This document shows, one piece after another, positions 34,929-43,318 of a stretch of 59,803 nucleotides of DNA (its first letter is position 1; every line of letters begins with the position of its first letter). Both the position numbers and the translations under genes were made by a program. The notes under the pieces were generated by a model, which saw only the letters and a list, made by a program, of their open reading frames with translations, had not been told where the DNA came from and did not search any database. Source of the stretch: an uncultured Rhizobium sp. (GTDB lineage Bacteria; Pseudomonadota; Alphaproteobacteria; Rhizobiales; Rhizobiaceae); assembly GCA_945952045.1 (NCBI GenBank), contig CAMFHE010000032.1, positions 1-59,803 of the forward strand. The letters are read 5' to 3'.

Positions 34929-35387
34929 ATGCCCCTGAACATCAAAGACCTGAAGATCACCTCCTCGGATTTCGAACCTCTCGGTCGCCTGCGCGACGAG
35001 CATGCCGGCGACAAGGGCAATGTCCTGCCGAAGCTGACTGTCAGCGGCGTTCCCGCCGGCACGAAAGAACTGGCTGTCATCTGCCACGACCCGGACGCGC
35101 CTCTGGCCAATGGCTTCACGCACTGGACCGTCTACGGAATTTCTCCCGACGCAACCGACCTCTCCGACGCCCAACAGAAATATCGCGTTGGTCCCAATGG
35201 TGTCGGCGACAAGCAGTATTACGGCCCCCAACCGCCGGCCGGCCACGGCATTCATCATTACTACTTCTGGGTTTATGCGCTTGACACCCATGTCGAGGGA
35301 ACGCCGACGCGCGAGGCATTCCTGCAGACCTATGGGGGCAACATCGTCGAGCAGAACCGCATCGTCGGCCTTTACGAGAACAGGTGA
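34929..35387 (+). CDS. YbhB/YbcL-type PEBP (Raf kinase inhibitor-like) protein
   Basis: This 152-residue phosphatidylethanolamine-binding-protein fold has motifs ICHDPDAPLANGFTHWTVYGI (in parts) and HGIHHYYFWVYALDT. It is predicted to be cytoplasmic (no signal peptide). Members bind small ligands or anions; none has a proven role in B6 breakdown. Spacing of 28 bp after the DUF1185 gene suggests co-transcription. Confidence 0.85.
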   Translation: MPLNIKDLKITSSDFEPLGRLRDEHAGDKGNVLPKLTVSGVPAGTKELAVICHDPDAPLANGFTHWTVYGISPDATDLSDAQQKYRVGPNGVGDKQYYGPQPPAGHGIHHYYFWVYALDTHVEGTPTREAFLQTYGGNIVEQNRIVGLYENR

Positions 35388-35459
35388 ACATTTACGCCGC
35401 AACGCCGGTCACAACGATAAAAATCGGGATCGGCAACGCGGTCAACTGGGGGACTAGCA

Positions 35460-36182
35460 ATGACAGACAAGACACCAAGCCGTCAGACCGTTTTCGAAGA
35501 GCTGGTCATGGCCACCAAGGTCCTCATCAACGAGGGGATCATGGACACGTTCGGGCACATCAGCGCCCGCGATCCCGATGATCCGAACGGCTTCTTCATG
35601 GCGTCCAAGCTGGCGCCCAGCCACATCACCGTTGCAGACATGCAGCGCTTCAATCTCGACGGCGAGACGACCGACAACCGGCCGTCCTATCTCGAGCGGT
35701 ACATTCATAGCGAAATCTACAAGGTAAGGCCGGATGTGCAGTGCGTTCTGCACACACACTCGCCTGCCGTGCTGCCCTATTGCTTCGTGGACCAGCCGCT
35801 GCGCCCTGTCACGCATATGGGTGGCTTCATGGGTGAATCCGTGCCCGTCTACGAGATTCGCGACACGCATGGCGATGCGACGGATCTGTTCGGCGGCAGC
35901 CCATCCGTCTGCGCGGAAATCGCCAAGGCTCTCGGCAACCAGGCCGTCGTGCTGATGGCCCGTCACGGTGTGGTCAACGTCGGCGATTCCATCCGCCAGG
36001 TCGTCTTCCGCGCCTTCTATCTGGAGCAGGAAGCGGCCGCGCTGACCGCTGGCCTGCGGATCGGGAACGTCAAGTATCTTACGCCGGGCGAGGTCATCGC
36101 GGCGGGCAAGCTCGTCGGCGCCCAGATCGATCGTGGCTGGGATCACTGGACGCGCCGGCTTGAGCAGGCGGGCCTGGCCTGA
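35460..36182 (+). CDS. 3-hydroxy-2-methylpyridine-4,5-dicarboxylate 4-decarboxylase
   Basis: This 240-residue class II aldolase/adducin-family protein has the metal-binding HTHS ([13 protein letters not shown], about residues 97-109) and a later histidine in [10 protein letters not shown]. In the B6 pathway this enzyme (EC 4.1.1.51) is an Mn-dependent decarboxylase that removes the 4-carboxylate. The specific function comes from context, as the fold alone would fit a sugar aldolase. Start ATG 35460. Confidence 0.85.
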   Translation: MTDKTPSRQTVFEELVMATKVLINEGIMDTFGHISARDPDDPNGFFMASKLAPSHITVADMQRFNLDGETTDNRPSYLERYIHSEIYKVRPDVQCVLHTHSPAVLPYCFVDQPLRPVTHMGGFMGESVPVYEIRDTHGDATDLFGGSPSVCAEIAKALGNQAVVLMARHGVVNVGDSIRQVVFRAFYLEQEAAALTAGLRIGNVKYLTPGEVIAAGKLVGAQIDRGWDHWTRRLEQAGLA

Positions 36183-36294
36183 AGCCGGAAGCCATTTGAC
36201 GAGAGCCCGGCAACTCCGGGCCTCGCACTGGAGGCGTCCCGGCCGATCGAGGTCGTTTCGTGGTGCCGCAACGTGAAGCAAGGCGGTGAGGCAG

Positions 36295-37923
36295 ATGCAG
36301 CACGCAAAAAGCTATGATTACGTGATCGTTGGAGCCGGCTCCGCCGGCTGTGTCCTGGCCAACAGACTGAGCGCCGACCCGGCATGCTCCGTGCTGTTGC
36401 TGGAGGCCGGTGGCTGGGATCGCGATCCGATGATCCACATACCCCTTGGCTGGGGAAAGATCCTCACCGAACGCCGGCATGACTGGATGTATTTCTGCGA
36501 GCCTGAGGACAATGTCGGCGGGCGACGGGTTGAATGCGCCCGCGGCAAGGTGATCGGCGGCTCGTCCTCAACCAATGCCATGGCTTATGTCCGCGGCAAT
36601 CGCGGCGATTACGATCGCTGGGCCGCCAGTGGCCTCGCCGACTGGTCCTATGAAAAGGTGCTTCCCTACTTCCGCAAGCAGGAGACGTGGGAAGGCGGCG
36701 GAAGTGCGCTGCGGGGCGGTTCCGGTCCCGTCAACACCCAGTTCTGCAAATACAAGGATCCGCTGATCGAGGCTTTCGCGCAGGCCAGTGTCCAGGCAGG
36801 CTATCCACAGACCCGAGACTACAATGGCGAACAGCAGGAGGGTTTCGGACGCCTGCAGATGACGATTTCCCGGGGGCGACGCGCATCGACCGCGTCCGCC
36901 TACCTGAAGCCGGTGCTGAAGCGGCCGAATCTGACTGTTCTGACGGAGGCGATGGCGACGCAGGTGGTGCTGCAAGGCGCCCGCGCGACGGGGCTTCGTT
37001 TCCGTCACCAGGGCAGCGAGCACAGTGTCGAGGCGCGGCGCGAGGTGTTGCTGTCCGGCGGCGTGATCAATACGCCGCAACTGCTGATGCTTTCCGGCAT
37101 CGGCGATCCGGGCGAGCTTTCCGGGCATGGTATCGAGACCCGGATTGCTATGCCGGCGGTCGGCAAGAACCTTCAGGACCATGTTTCGGTTATCCTGATG
37201 TATCGCCGCCGTCAGCCCGGTCCCTTCTTCAACAAGATGCGGGCCGACCGGATCGGTCTTGATTTCGCGAAGACCTATCTGACAGGGCGCGGCTTTTCCG
37301 GTGATGTACCCGGTGGTGTCGTGGCATTCCTGAAAAGCGGCGAGGATCGCCCGTTACCGGATGTGCAGTTGCTTTTTACCGCCGCGCCGCTTGCGGCCTG
37401 GCCGTATTTCAAGCCGTTCAAGCAGCCCTTCACCGACGGTTTTGCGACGCGCATCGTCGCCACGCAGCCGGAAAGCCGAGGCCTGATCAAGCTGGCATCC
37501 GCCGATCCGCAAGCGGCTCCCCTCATTCACCAGAATTTTCTGGCCTCGCCCAGGGACTGGGAATCGCTGCGCGCCGGCGTGCGGGTTGCCCGCACGCTTG
37601 CCGCCCAGCCTTCGATGCAGCCGTTCGTGGAAGCCGAATTCCTGCCCGGCCCGCAAAGCCAGAGCGATGCGGCGATCGATGAGCATATCCGTAAGACCTC
37701 CATCACCGTGCATCATCCGGCGGGCACCTGCCGCATGGGCGCCGACGCTGCTTCTGTGGTTGATCCGGAGCTGCGGGTGCGTGGTGTGGCCGGACTGCGT
37801 GTGGTCGATGCCTCGGTCATGCCCGACCTCGTCTGCGGCAACATCAATGCCGCCGTCATCATGATCGCCGAAAAAGCCGCCGATCTCGTCGCGGCGTCGA
37901 ACCAAAGCAGGGAGGCAGCCTGA
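36295..37923 (+). CDS. 4-Pyridoxate dehydrogenase (GMC oxidoreductase)
   Basis: This 542-residue GMC flavoprotein has FAD motif [15 protein letters not shown] (about residues 11-25), GMC signature [22 protein letters not shown], and C-terminal [10 protein letters not shown]. It oxidises the 5-hydroxymethyl group of 4-pyridoxate to the aldehyde FHMPC (EC 1.1.99.42) and is membrane-associated in M. loti. ATG 36295, after GGTGAGG, is preferred to the GTG at 36286. Its stop overlaps the next ATG (TGATG). A choline-dehydrogenase label would be the usual automatic guess. Confidence 0.85.
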   Translation: MQHAKSYDYVIVGAGSAGCVLANRLSADPACSVLLLEAGGWDRDPMIHIPLGWGKILTERRHDWMYFCEPEDNVGGRRVECARGKVIGGSSSTNAMAYVRGNRGDYDRWAASGLADWSYEKVLPYFRKQETWEGGGSALRGGSGPVNTQFCKYKDPLIEAFAQASVQAGYPQTRDYNGEQQEGFGRLQMTISRGRRASTASAYLKPVLKRPNLTVLTEAMATQVVLQGARATGLRFRHQGSEHSVEARREVLLSGGVINTPQLLMLSGIGDPGELSGHGIETRIAMPAVGKNLQDHVSVILMYRRRQPGPFFNKMRADRIGLDFAKTYLTGRGFSGDVPGGVVAFLKSGEDRPLPDVQLLFTAAPLAAWPYFKPFKQPFTDGFATRIVATQPESRGLIKLASADPQAAPLIHQNFLASPRDWESLRAGVRVARTLAAQPSMQPFVEAEFLPGPQSQSDAAIDEHIRKTSITVHHPAGTCRMGADAASVVDPELRVRGVAGLRVVDASVMPDLVCGNINAAVIMIAEKAADLVAASNQSREAA

Positions 37924-38852
37924 TGTTCAAGCAAATCGCCGTCATCGGTCTGGGGACGATGGGTCCGGGAATGGTCGCCCGGCTTGCGCGCGGCGGCGTC
38001 GACGTCGTCGCCTATGACGTGGCGCCCCCTGCTATCGAGCGCGCCCGCTCAGCCTTTGCCATCGCCGAAACGGTGCTGGATTCGCTTGGCATCGCCGCGC
38101 CCTCGGGCGGCCCCGGCACCGTACGCTTCACGGCCGATCTGGCCGATGCCGTTTCAGGCGCCGACCTCGTCATCGAGAACGTGCCGGAAAACATCGACAT
38201 CAAGGCGGAGGTCTATCGCGAGATCGACGCGCTGGTCGGCGCGGACACGATCGTCGCCTCCGACACGTCGGGCATCCCGATCACGCAGTTGCAGGCGCAT
38301 CTTTCCAATCCGGCGCGCATGGTCGGCATGCACTGGTCAAATCCGCCGCACATCATTCCGATGATCGAGGTCATTGGTGGTGAACAGACGGCCGTGGACA
38401 CGGTGAAGGCCATCGGTGACTTCATCCGCTCGCTCGGACTTCTGCCGGTCTTCGTCAAGAAGGACGTAAGGGGCTTCGTCGAAAACCGCGTGCTCTACGC
38501 GCTGCTTCGCGAGGTCGTCGATCTCGTCGAGCGTGGCGTGATCGATCCGGAGGATATCGACACCTGCGTGTCCTGGGGCATCGGTTACAAGCTCGCGGTG
38601 GTCGGGCCGATGGCGTTGCTCGATATGGCTGGGCTCGATATCTACAATTCCGTCGCCAGCCACCTCAACGCCGAACTTTGCGATCGCAAGGATGTGGCGC
38701 CGCTGGTCGGCAACAAGATGGATCAGGGCACGCTGGGTATCAAATCGGGCAGCGGCATCTATTCCTACACGCCCGATCGCATCGCCCATCTTCAGAAGGA
38801 TCGCGCCCGCAAGCTCGTTGCCATACGCCGTATTCTCGAAGGCGGTGAGTGA
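37923..38852 (+). CDS. 5-Formyl-3-hydroxy-2-methylpyridine-4-carboxylate 5-dehydrogenase
   Basis: This 309-residue protein of the 3-hydroxyacyl-CoA dehydrogenase fold has NAD motif GLGTMGPGM (residues 9-17), the IENVPENIDIKAEVYREID region and catalytic-type MHWSNPPH. In this pathway the enzyme (EC 1.2.1.100) oxidises FHMPC to the dicarboxylate with NAD. It is translationally coupled to 4-pyridoxate dehydrogenase. Annotation as a fatty-acid enzyme would be misleading here. Confidence 0.88.
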   Translation: MFKQIAVIGLGTMGPGMVARLARGGVDVVAYDVAPPAIERARSAFAIAETVLDSLGIAAPSGGPGTVRFTADLADAVSGADLVIENVPENIDIKAEVYREIDALVGADTIVASDTSGIPITQLQAHLSNPARMVGMHWSNPPHIIPMIEVIGGEQTAVDTVKAIGDFIRSLGLLPVFVKKDVRGFVENRVLYALLREVVDLVERGVIDPEDIDTCVSWGIGYKLAVVGPMALLDMAGLDIYNSVASHLNAELCDRKDVAPLVGNKMDQGTLGIKSGSGIYSYTPDRIAHLQKDRARKLVAIRRILEGGE

Positions 38853-38854
38853 TC

Positions 38855-39400
38855 ATGGCCGCGCCCGACACAGCCCGCCATGAGAAGCCGGAGGCGAGGC
38901 CCGAGCGCCGGTCGCGCGCCGACGCCTGGCTGAACGCTGTGCTCGGCATTGCCCTGCTGGCCGTCGTGGTCGTCAATGTGCTCAATGCCGTCGGCCGCTA
39001 TCTGCTGGGCATCGCCCCGCTGGGGGTCGACGAGCTTATGGTCTACGTGGTGATCTGGTCGGTGATGCTGGGGTCCATCCTGTCGCTGGCGGCGCGCTCG
39101 CACATCAATGTCAATCTGCTGCCGTCGTACGCCGGCGGGCGGCTGCGCCACCTGCTGCATATGGTCCATGATGCCGCGGCCGTGTTCGCCGGCGCCTATG
39201 CCAGCTATGCGTCGTGGCTGTTCATCGGCCGCATATCGCGCATCGGGGTCAGAAGCATGGGGCTTGGCGTGCCGATGACCGTGCCGCATGGCGCGCTTCT
39301 CATCGGATTTGCAGGCCTGGCTGTGGTGGGCGCCGTCATGCTCGGGCGCGATACCGTCGCTTTCCTGCGAAATACGCCGCATGCGCAGGTGACGCCATGA
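38855..39400 (+). CDS. dctQ: TRAP transporter small permease (DctQ)
   Basis: This 181-residue membrane protein has four hydrophobic segments and the DctQ pattern (GRYLLGIAPLGVDELMVYVVIW in parts). It pairs with the large permease that starts 4 bp before its stop (ATGA). The start at ATG 38855 fits the GGCGGTGAG site; a GTG at 38849 is in frame. Confidence 0.88.
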   Translation: MAAPDTARHEKPEARPERRSRADAWLNAVLGIALLAVVVVNVLNAVGRYLLGIAPLGVDELMVYVVIWSVMLGSILSLAARSHINVNLLPSYAGGRLRHLLHMVHDAAAVFAGAYASYASWLFIGRISRIGVRSMGLGVPMTVPHGALLIGFAGLAVVGAVMLGRDTVAFLRNTPHAQVTP

Positions 39401-40668
39401 TCTGGTCTCTCGTCGTCCTGCCGCTGATCCTCCTCGCGCTTGGCACGCCCGTCTTTCTGGTATTTCTCGTCGGGGTCGCCGTGACCATGATGGTCGTTCT
39501 GCCGACGCCGGCCGTGGCGCTACAGCAGGTGCTGTTCGGCGGTCTCGACAATTATGCGCTTCTGGCGATTCCCTTCTTTGTTTTCGCCGGCGAACTGATG
39601 GGCGGATCGGGTATCGCGCAACGGCTGATTGCCTGGGCAATGGCGATGGCAGGGCGCGTGCCCGGCAGTCTTGGCGTAGCCACCGTGGGCGCATCGACCG
39701 CCATCGGCGCCATCAGCGGCTCGAGCGTCGCCACCGTCGCCGCCCTCGGCAAGACCCTCTATCCCAAGCTGATCGCCGCAGGTTACAGCAAGGAGCGCGC
39801 CAGCGGTCTGCTTGCGTCCAGCGGGGCCATCGATATCGTCATACCACCCAGCATCGCCATGATCCTCTATTGTCTGGCGGCCGAGCAATCGATCCCGAAA
39901 CTCTTCATGGCCGGTGTTATGCCCGGCCTGCTGATGGCGGTGATGATGGGCGGCTTCGTGATGAATTCCGCCCGGCGCCAGGGCATCGCAAGCGGCCCGC
40001 GCTTTGACATGAAGCTTGCCTTGCGGGCAACGCGCGATGCCTTCTGGGCGCTGCTGATGCCGGTCTTCGTTCTCGGCGGCATTTACTACGGACTGTTTTC
40101 GCCGACGGAGGCTGGCGGTTTCGCCTGCGTGTATGCGATCGTCGTTGCGCTTTTCGTCTATCGCACGATGACGCTTGCAGACATCGTGCGCGCCGCAGGG
40201 AACTCGGCGATGCTGTCGGGTCAGATCCTGATCATCGTGGCTGCGGCCGGCGTCATCACCTGGATGGTCACGACCCAGGGCATACCCCAGGCCATCGTCG
40301 GCTGGATCAACACGCTCCAACTCAGCGCGGTGACGTTCCTGCTCGCAGTCAACGTCGTCCTGCTGATCATCGGCTGCTTTCTCGATCCGACATCGGCGAT
40401 TCTTGTCTTTGCCCCGCTGCTGGTCCCCATCGCCATTTCGCTCGGCATCGATCCGATCCATTTCGGCATCGTCATGACGGTCAACCTGGCGATTGGCATG
40501 TTCACCCCGCCGTTCGGTCTCAACATCTTTGTGGCGCAGTCGGTCACCGGTCTTCCAGCCCACGTCCTCTATCGCGGGGTCGCGCCCTTCGTGGCGGTGC
40601 TCGTGATCGCGCTCTTCATCATCACCTATGTGCCGGCACTTTCGCTGATGCTCGGTTCCACGCTCTAG
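39397..40668 (+). CDS. dctM: TRAP transporter large permease (DctM)
   Basis: This 423-residue polytopic protein of the DctM family has about 12 hydrophobic segments, with FFVFAGELMGGSGIAQRLI, GSSVATVAALGKTLYPKLI and PPSIAMILYCL. It imports an organic acid with a sodium or proton gradient together with DctQ and the DctP receptor. The true start is the ATG at 39397 overlapping the dctQ stop; the frame is open from 39214. Confidence 0.92.
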   Translation: MIWSLVVLPLILLALGTPVFLVFLVGVAVTMMVVLPTPAVALQQVLFGGLDNYALLAIPFFVFAGELMGGSGIAQRLIAWAMAMAGRVPGSLGVATVGASTAIGAISGSSVATVAALGKTLYPKLIAAGYSKERASGLLASSGAIDIVIPPSIAMILYCLAAEQSIPKLFMAGVMPGLLMAVMMGGFVMNSARRQGIASGPRFDMKLALRATRDAFWALLMPVFVLGGIYYGLFSPTEAGGFACVYAIVVALFVYRTMTLADIVRAAGNSAMLSGQILIIVAAAGVITWMVTTQGIPQAIVGWINTLQLSAVTFLLAVNVVLLIIGCFLDPTSAILVFAPLLVPIAISLGIDPIHFGIVMTVNLAIGMFTPPFGLNIFVAQSVTGLPAHVLYRGVAPFVAVLVIALFIITYVPALSLMLGSTL

Positions 40669-40684
40669 GAAGAAGGGAAACATC

Positions 40685-41692
40685 ATGCTCAAGACGTTTT
40701 TCAAGGCTGCAGCGCTGAGCACGGCACTTGTGCTTGCGCCGATTGCGCCGGTATCCGCGCAAACGACGATGAAGCTTGCCTCTGCCACCATCAATGACGT
40801 CCAGCACGAATGGCAGAAGGTCTTTGCCCGCGAGCTGGAAACGAGGGCGCCAGGCGCGGTCAAGACCGAAATCTACCCGGCGAGCCAACTGGGTGCTATC
40901 CCTCGCATGGCTGAAGGCGTCCTGCTCGGTACCATCGAAGCCTTTACGACGCCCACCTCCTTCATGACCAACGTCGATCCACGCTTCCAGGCCTTCGACG
41001 TGCCTGGCCTGTTCAAGACGCCTGATGACGTCAAGGCTGCCATCCACGATCCGCAGTACCGCCCGCATCTGGAAGAAATGTTCCTCGACAAGGGCCTGCG
41101 GGTCATCGGCGCGATCTACAACAGCCCGACGGTGGTCTTCACCAAAAAGGATGTCGCGGCGCTTGAAGGTCTGCGGGGCCTGAAGATCCGCACCTTCGCC
41201 TCGCCCTTGCAGATCAAGCCGATCGAGATGCTGGGCGCGACGCCGGTCCCGCTGGCATTAACCGAGGTCATTCCACAGCTCGAATCCGGCGGGCTCGACG
41301 GCATGCTGGTCGGCGTGCCGATCCTGACCGCGTTCAAATACTACGATGTCGGAAAGAACATTCTCGATCTGCGATTCGCCGAGATCGTGTCGGTCACCGT
41401 GGTCAACGAGGACTGGTTCCAGTCGCAGACGGATGCGGTCAAGGTGGCGATCGTGGAGGCCGGACGCGCGGCGGAAACAGAGGTGTTTCCGTGGGGCGTC
41501 GCCAATGTCGAGAAGACCTACAAGGTCTGGACGGACAATGGAGGCAAGGTGAACGCGCTTTCGCCTGTAGAGCAGCAAACGATGAGCGCCGACTTCGCCA
41601 AACTGGCGGCAGACCTGATGGCCGCCGAGCCCGAGGTGAAGGTCGAATATGACCGGCTGCGCACCCTTGTCGATGCCAAGGGTGCGAAATGA
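40685..41692 (+). CDS. dctP: TRAP transporter substrate-binding protein (DctP)
   Basis: This 335-residue periplasmic receptor has a signal peptide (residues 1-25, APVSAQ) and the DctP fold: WQKVFARELETRAPGAVKTEIYPASQLG in parts, FASPLQIKPIEMLGATPVPLAL, and a conserved GLDGMLVGVP loop. Context in the B6 operon suggests it binds a pathway compound such as 4-pyridoxate or another pyridine acid. The ligand is inferred. Confidence 0.9.
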   Translation: MLKTFFKAAALSTALVLAPIAPVSAQTTMKLASATINDVQHEWQKVFARELETRAPGAVKTEIYPASQLGAIPRMAEGVLLGTIEAFTTPTSFMTNVDPRFQAFDVPGLFKTPDDVKAAIHDPQYRPHLEEMFLDKGLRVIGAIYNSPTVVFTKKDVAALEGLRGLKIRTFASPLQIKPIEMLGATPVPLALTEVIPQLESGGLDGMLVGVPILTAFKYYDVGKNILDLRFAEIVSVTVVNEDWFQSQTDAVKVAIVEAGRAAETEVFPWGVANVEKTYKVWTDNGGKVNALSPVEQQTMSADFAKLAADLMAAEPEVKVEYDRLRTLVDAKGAK

Positions 41693-41712
41693 GCGCGGCG
41701 ATCACCTCGGCT

Positions 41713-42120
41713 TCATCGGCAAGTCAGGCGTTCGCCTTCGGCCCAGCAGGCCAGTTGCCGTGCCTGCGGCTTTGCCGACTTGAGACCGAGATCGAAGCGC
41801 GTCTCGTAGGTGTGGCCCTCCACCCCGCACCAGGCGCGTTCCACGGGCAGCGCTTCGTTGACCGTGTTCATTGCCGCCCACGTTCCGCTGTGCGTATTCA
41901 CGCGAAGGCCGAGACTTGCGGTTTCGCCGGGCGCGACACGGGCCAGATCTGTGGCAAACCAGTGCGCGATCTCGGCCTGGCAGAGGATGGGTACGGACCC
42001 GTCATTGCGAATATCAAGCGCGACCGCCACCAGCCCATCCGTTTCCACGGTTTTTCCGGCAGTCGCCGGGTTCGCCGTGTAAAGCATGAATATCGCAGTG
42101 AAAACAAGGGGTGACTTCAC
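41713..42120 (-). CDS. Hypothetical periplasmic protein
   Basis: This 135-residue protein has a Sec signal peptide (ending ANPATAG, about residue 22), then a beta-rich domain with VAVALDIRNDGSVPILC and conserved-looking cysteines (four in the mature part). It is transcribed against its neighbours, convergent with dctP, and its start is 24 bp left of the BMP promoter region. No family is recognised; it could be a small envelope protein unrelated to B6. Confidence 0.6.
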   Translation of the reverse strand: MKSPLVFTAIFMLYTANPATAGKTVETDGLVAVALDIRNDGSVPILCQAEIAHWFATDLARVAPGETASLGLRVNTHSGTWAAMNTVNEALPVERAWCGVEGHTYETRFDLGLKSAKPQARQLACWAEGERLTCR

Positions 42121-42123
42121 GAT

Positions 42124-42210
42124 GGGGAACTCCTCAAGAGATCATTGCCAATAAAAACAATATCAATAATGCACATAAATGGGAACTCAACAAGAAATCG
42201 GGAGTTTAGA
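42124..42210 (+). promoter_or_regulatory. AT-rich promoter region of the BMP-type ABC operon
   Basis: This clearly AT-rich 87-bp stretch (unlike its flanks) contains TTGCCA (42145-42150) and TAATGC (42167-42172) 16 bp apart as a possible promoter, then a GGGAGTTTAG ribosome region before ATG 42211. It lies between divergent genes (41713-42120 leftwards). Confidence 0.45.
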
Positions 42211-43248
42211 ATGTCGATTTTTTCCAAAAATAGCCTGATTGCTACAGTATTTGTGGCATTTATGAGTGGAACTGCTTTCGCAGGAGAAGTAAGTTCTATT
42301 GCGATACTGACGCCTGAAGAGGGTACTGACTTCGGCTGGAACCAGCAGGGCGTCGACGCGGCCAAGGCCGCCGCCGAGGCCGCCGGCATCAAGGTCGTCG
42401 TTGCCTCAGGGCTCGGCTATGGAGATGTCCGTCCCGCAATGCGTGAAGTTGCGGCCGATGGCGCAAGCCTGATCATTGCGCATGCCAGCGGCTATGCCAC
42501 GGCAGCACCGGAGATCGCGGCGGAAACGAACATTCCGGTCGCCATCGTCGATTCTCCAAACGCCCTGAAGAAGGGCCTGGTTGCCGATTACACGCTCAGC
42601 GGTCATCAGGGCGCCTATCTCGCCGGTCGCATGGCCGCCAAGATGAGCAAGGCCAAGCATGTCGGCATCGTCGTATCGGGCGAACCCCCGTCCTGGAACT
42701 CGCAGTCGGCTGGTTTCGCGGAAGGCGTGAAGGCGGAGAACAAGGACGTCAAGATCACCTATGCCGTGATCGGTCCGGCCGCGTATAGCGATGCCGCCGG
42801 CGGCCGTCGCGTTACGGAAAGCGTGATCGCCTCGGGTGCCGATATTATCTTCGGACAGGGCAACGGCTCGAGCTTCGGCATGCTGCAGGCTGTCGAGACG
42901 ACGAAAACGCCCGCTGGTGGCAAGGTTCTCTTCATCGACGTCATCGGTGACAAGACCTCGGTGGCCAAGGAGCACCTGCTGACCTCCGTCGTCTGGGATA
43001 TCACGCCCGTCTATTCGGCGATGATCAAGGACCTGAAGGACGACACGTTCGGCACGAAGCGCTATGCGATCGGCCTGGCCGACAATTCGGTCAAGCTGAT
43101 CAAGACGGCGCAGGTTCCTGACGACGTCTGGACCGATGTCCAGAAGATTCGTGACCAGATCGTTTCGGGCGAGATCAAGGTCGAACCCGTCTTCGAGGCC
43201 AAGGTGGTGCGAGGCCTGATGACCGACGTTTCCGCAGCCGCCCAATAA
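42211..43248 (+). CDS. BMP-family ABC transporter substrate-binding protein
   Basis: This 345-residue Bmp/PnrA-like receptor (Med family) has a signal peptide (residues 1-24, GTAFAG). It has LTPEEGTDFGWNQQGVDAAKAAAEAAG (in parts), IDSPNALKKG-type loops and HVGIVVSGEPPSWNSQSAGFAEG. Relatives bind nucleosides or similar aromatic ring compounds. In this cluster a vitamin B6 vitamer is the likely ligand. The start at ATG 42211 replaces an upstream in-frame opening at 42145. Confidence 0.88.
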   Translation: MSIFSKNSLIATVFVAFMSGTAFAGEVSSIAILTPEEGTDFGWNQQGVDAAKAAAEAAGIKVVVASGLGYGDVRPAMREVAADGASLIIAHASGYATAAPEIAAETNIPVAIVDSPNALKKGLVADYTLSGHQGAYLAGRMAAKMSKAKHVGIVVSGEPPSWNSQSAGFAEGVKAENKDVKITYAVIGPAAYSDAAGGRRVTESVIASGADIIFGQGNGSSFGMLQAVETTKTPAGGKVLFIDVIGDKTSVAKEHLLTSVVWDITPVYSAMIKDLKDDTFGTKRYAIGLADNSVKLIKTAQVPDDVWTDVQKIRDQIVSGEIKVEPVFEAKVVRGLMTDVSAAAQ

Positions 43249-43262
43249 GCGACGCGCGACGT

Positions 43263-43286
43263 CCGGGGGGCAGGTGTGCCCCCCGG
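43263..43286. other. GC hairpin between receptor and ATPase genes
   Basis: A perfect 10-bp stem (arms 43263-43272 and 43277-43286) with a 4-nt loop (GGTG) has no T run after it. Such a hairpin after the binding-protein gene often stabilises its mRNA or partly stops transcription, so the receptor is made in excess over the membrane parts. Confidence 0.7.
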
Positions 43287-43318
43287 GCGGATGTCACTCA
43301 TACTGGAAGGGAGCTGCC

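Noticed and set aside
33080..35119. 679-residue minus-strand open frame
   Set aside because: It is antisense to MHPCO and the DUF1185 gene, both of which have clear family motifs.
37923..38852. 3-hydroxybutyryl-CoA dehydrogenase of fatty acid metabolism
   Set aside because: It is translationally coupled to 4-pyridoxate dehydrogenase in the B6 cluster, where the same fold is known as FHMPC dehydrogenase.
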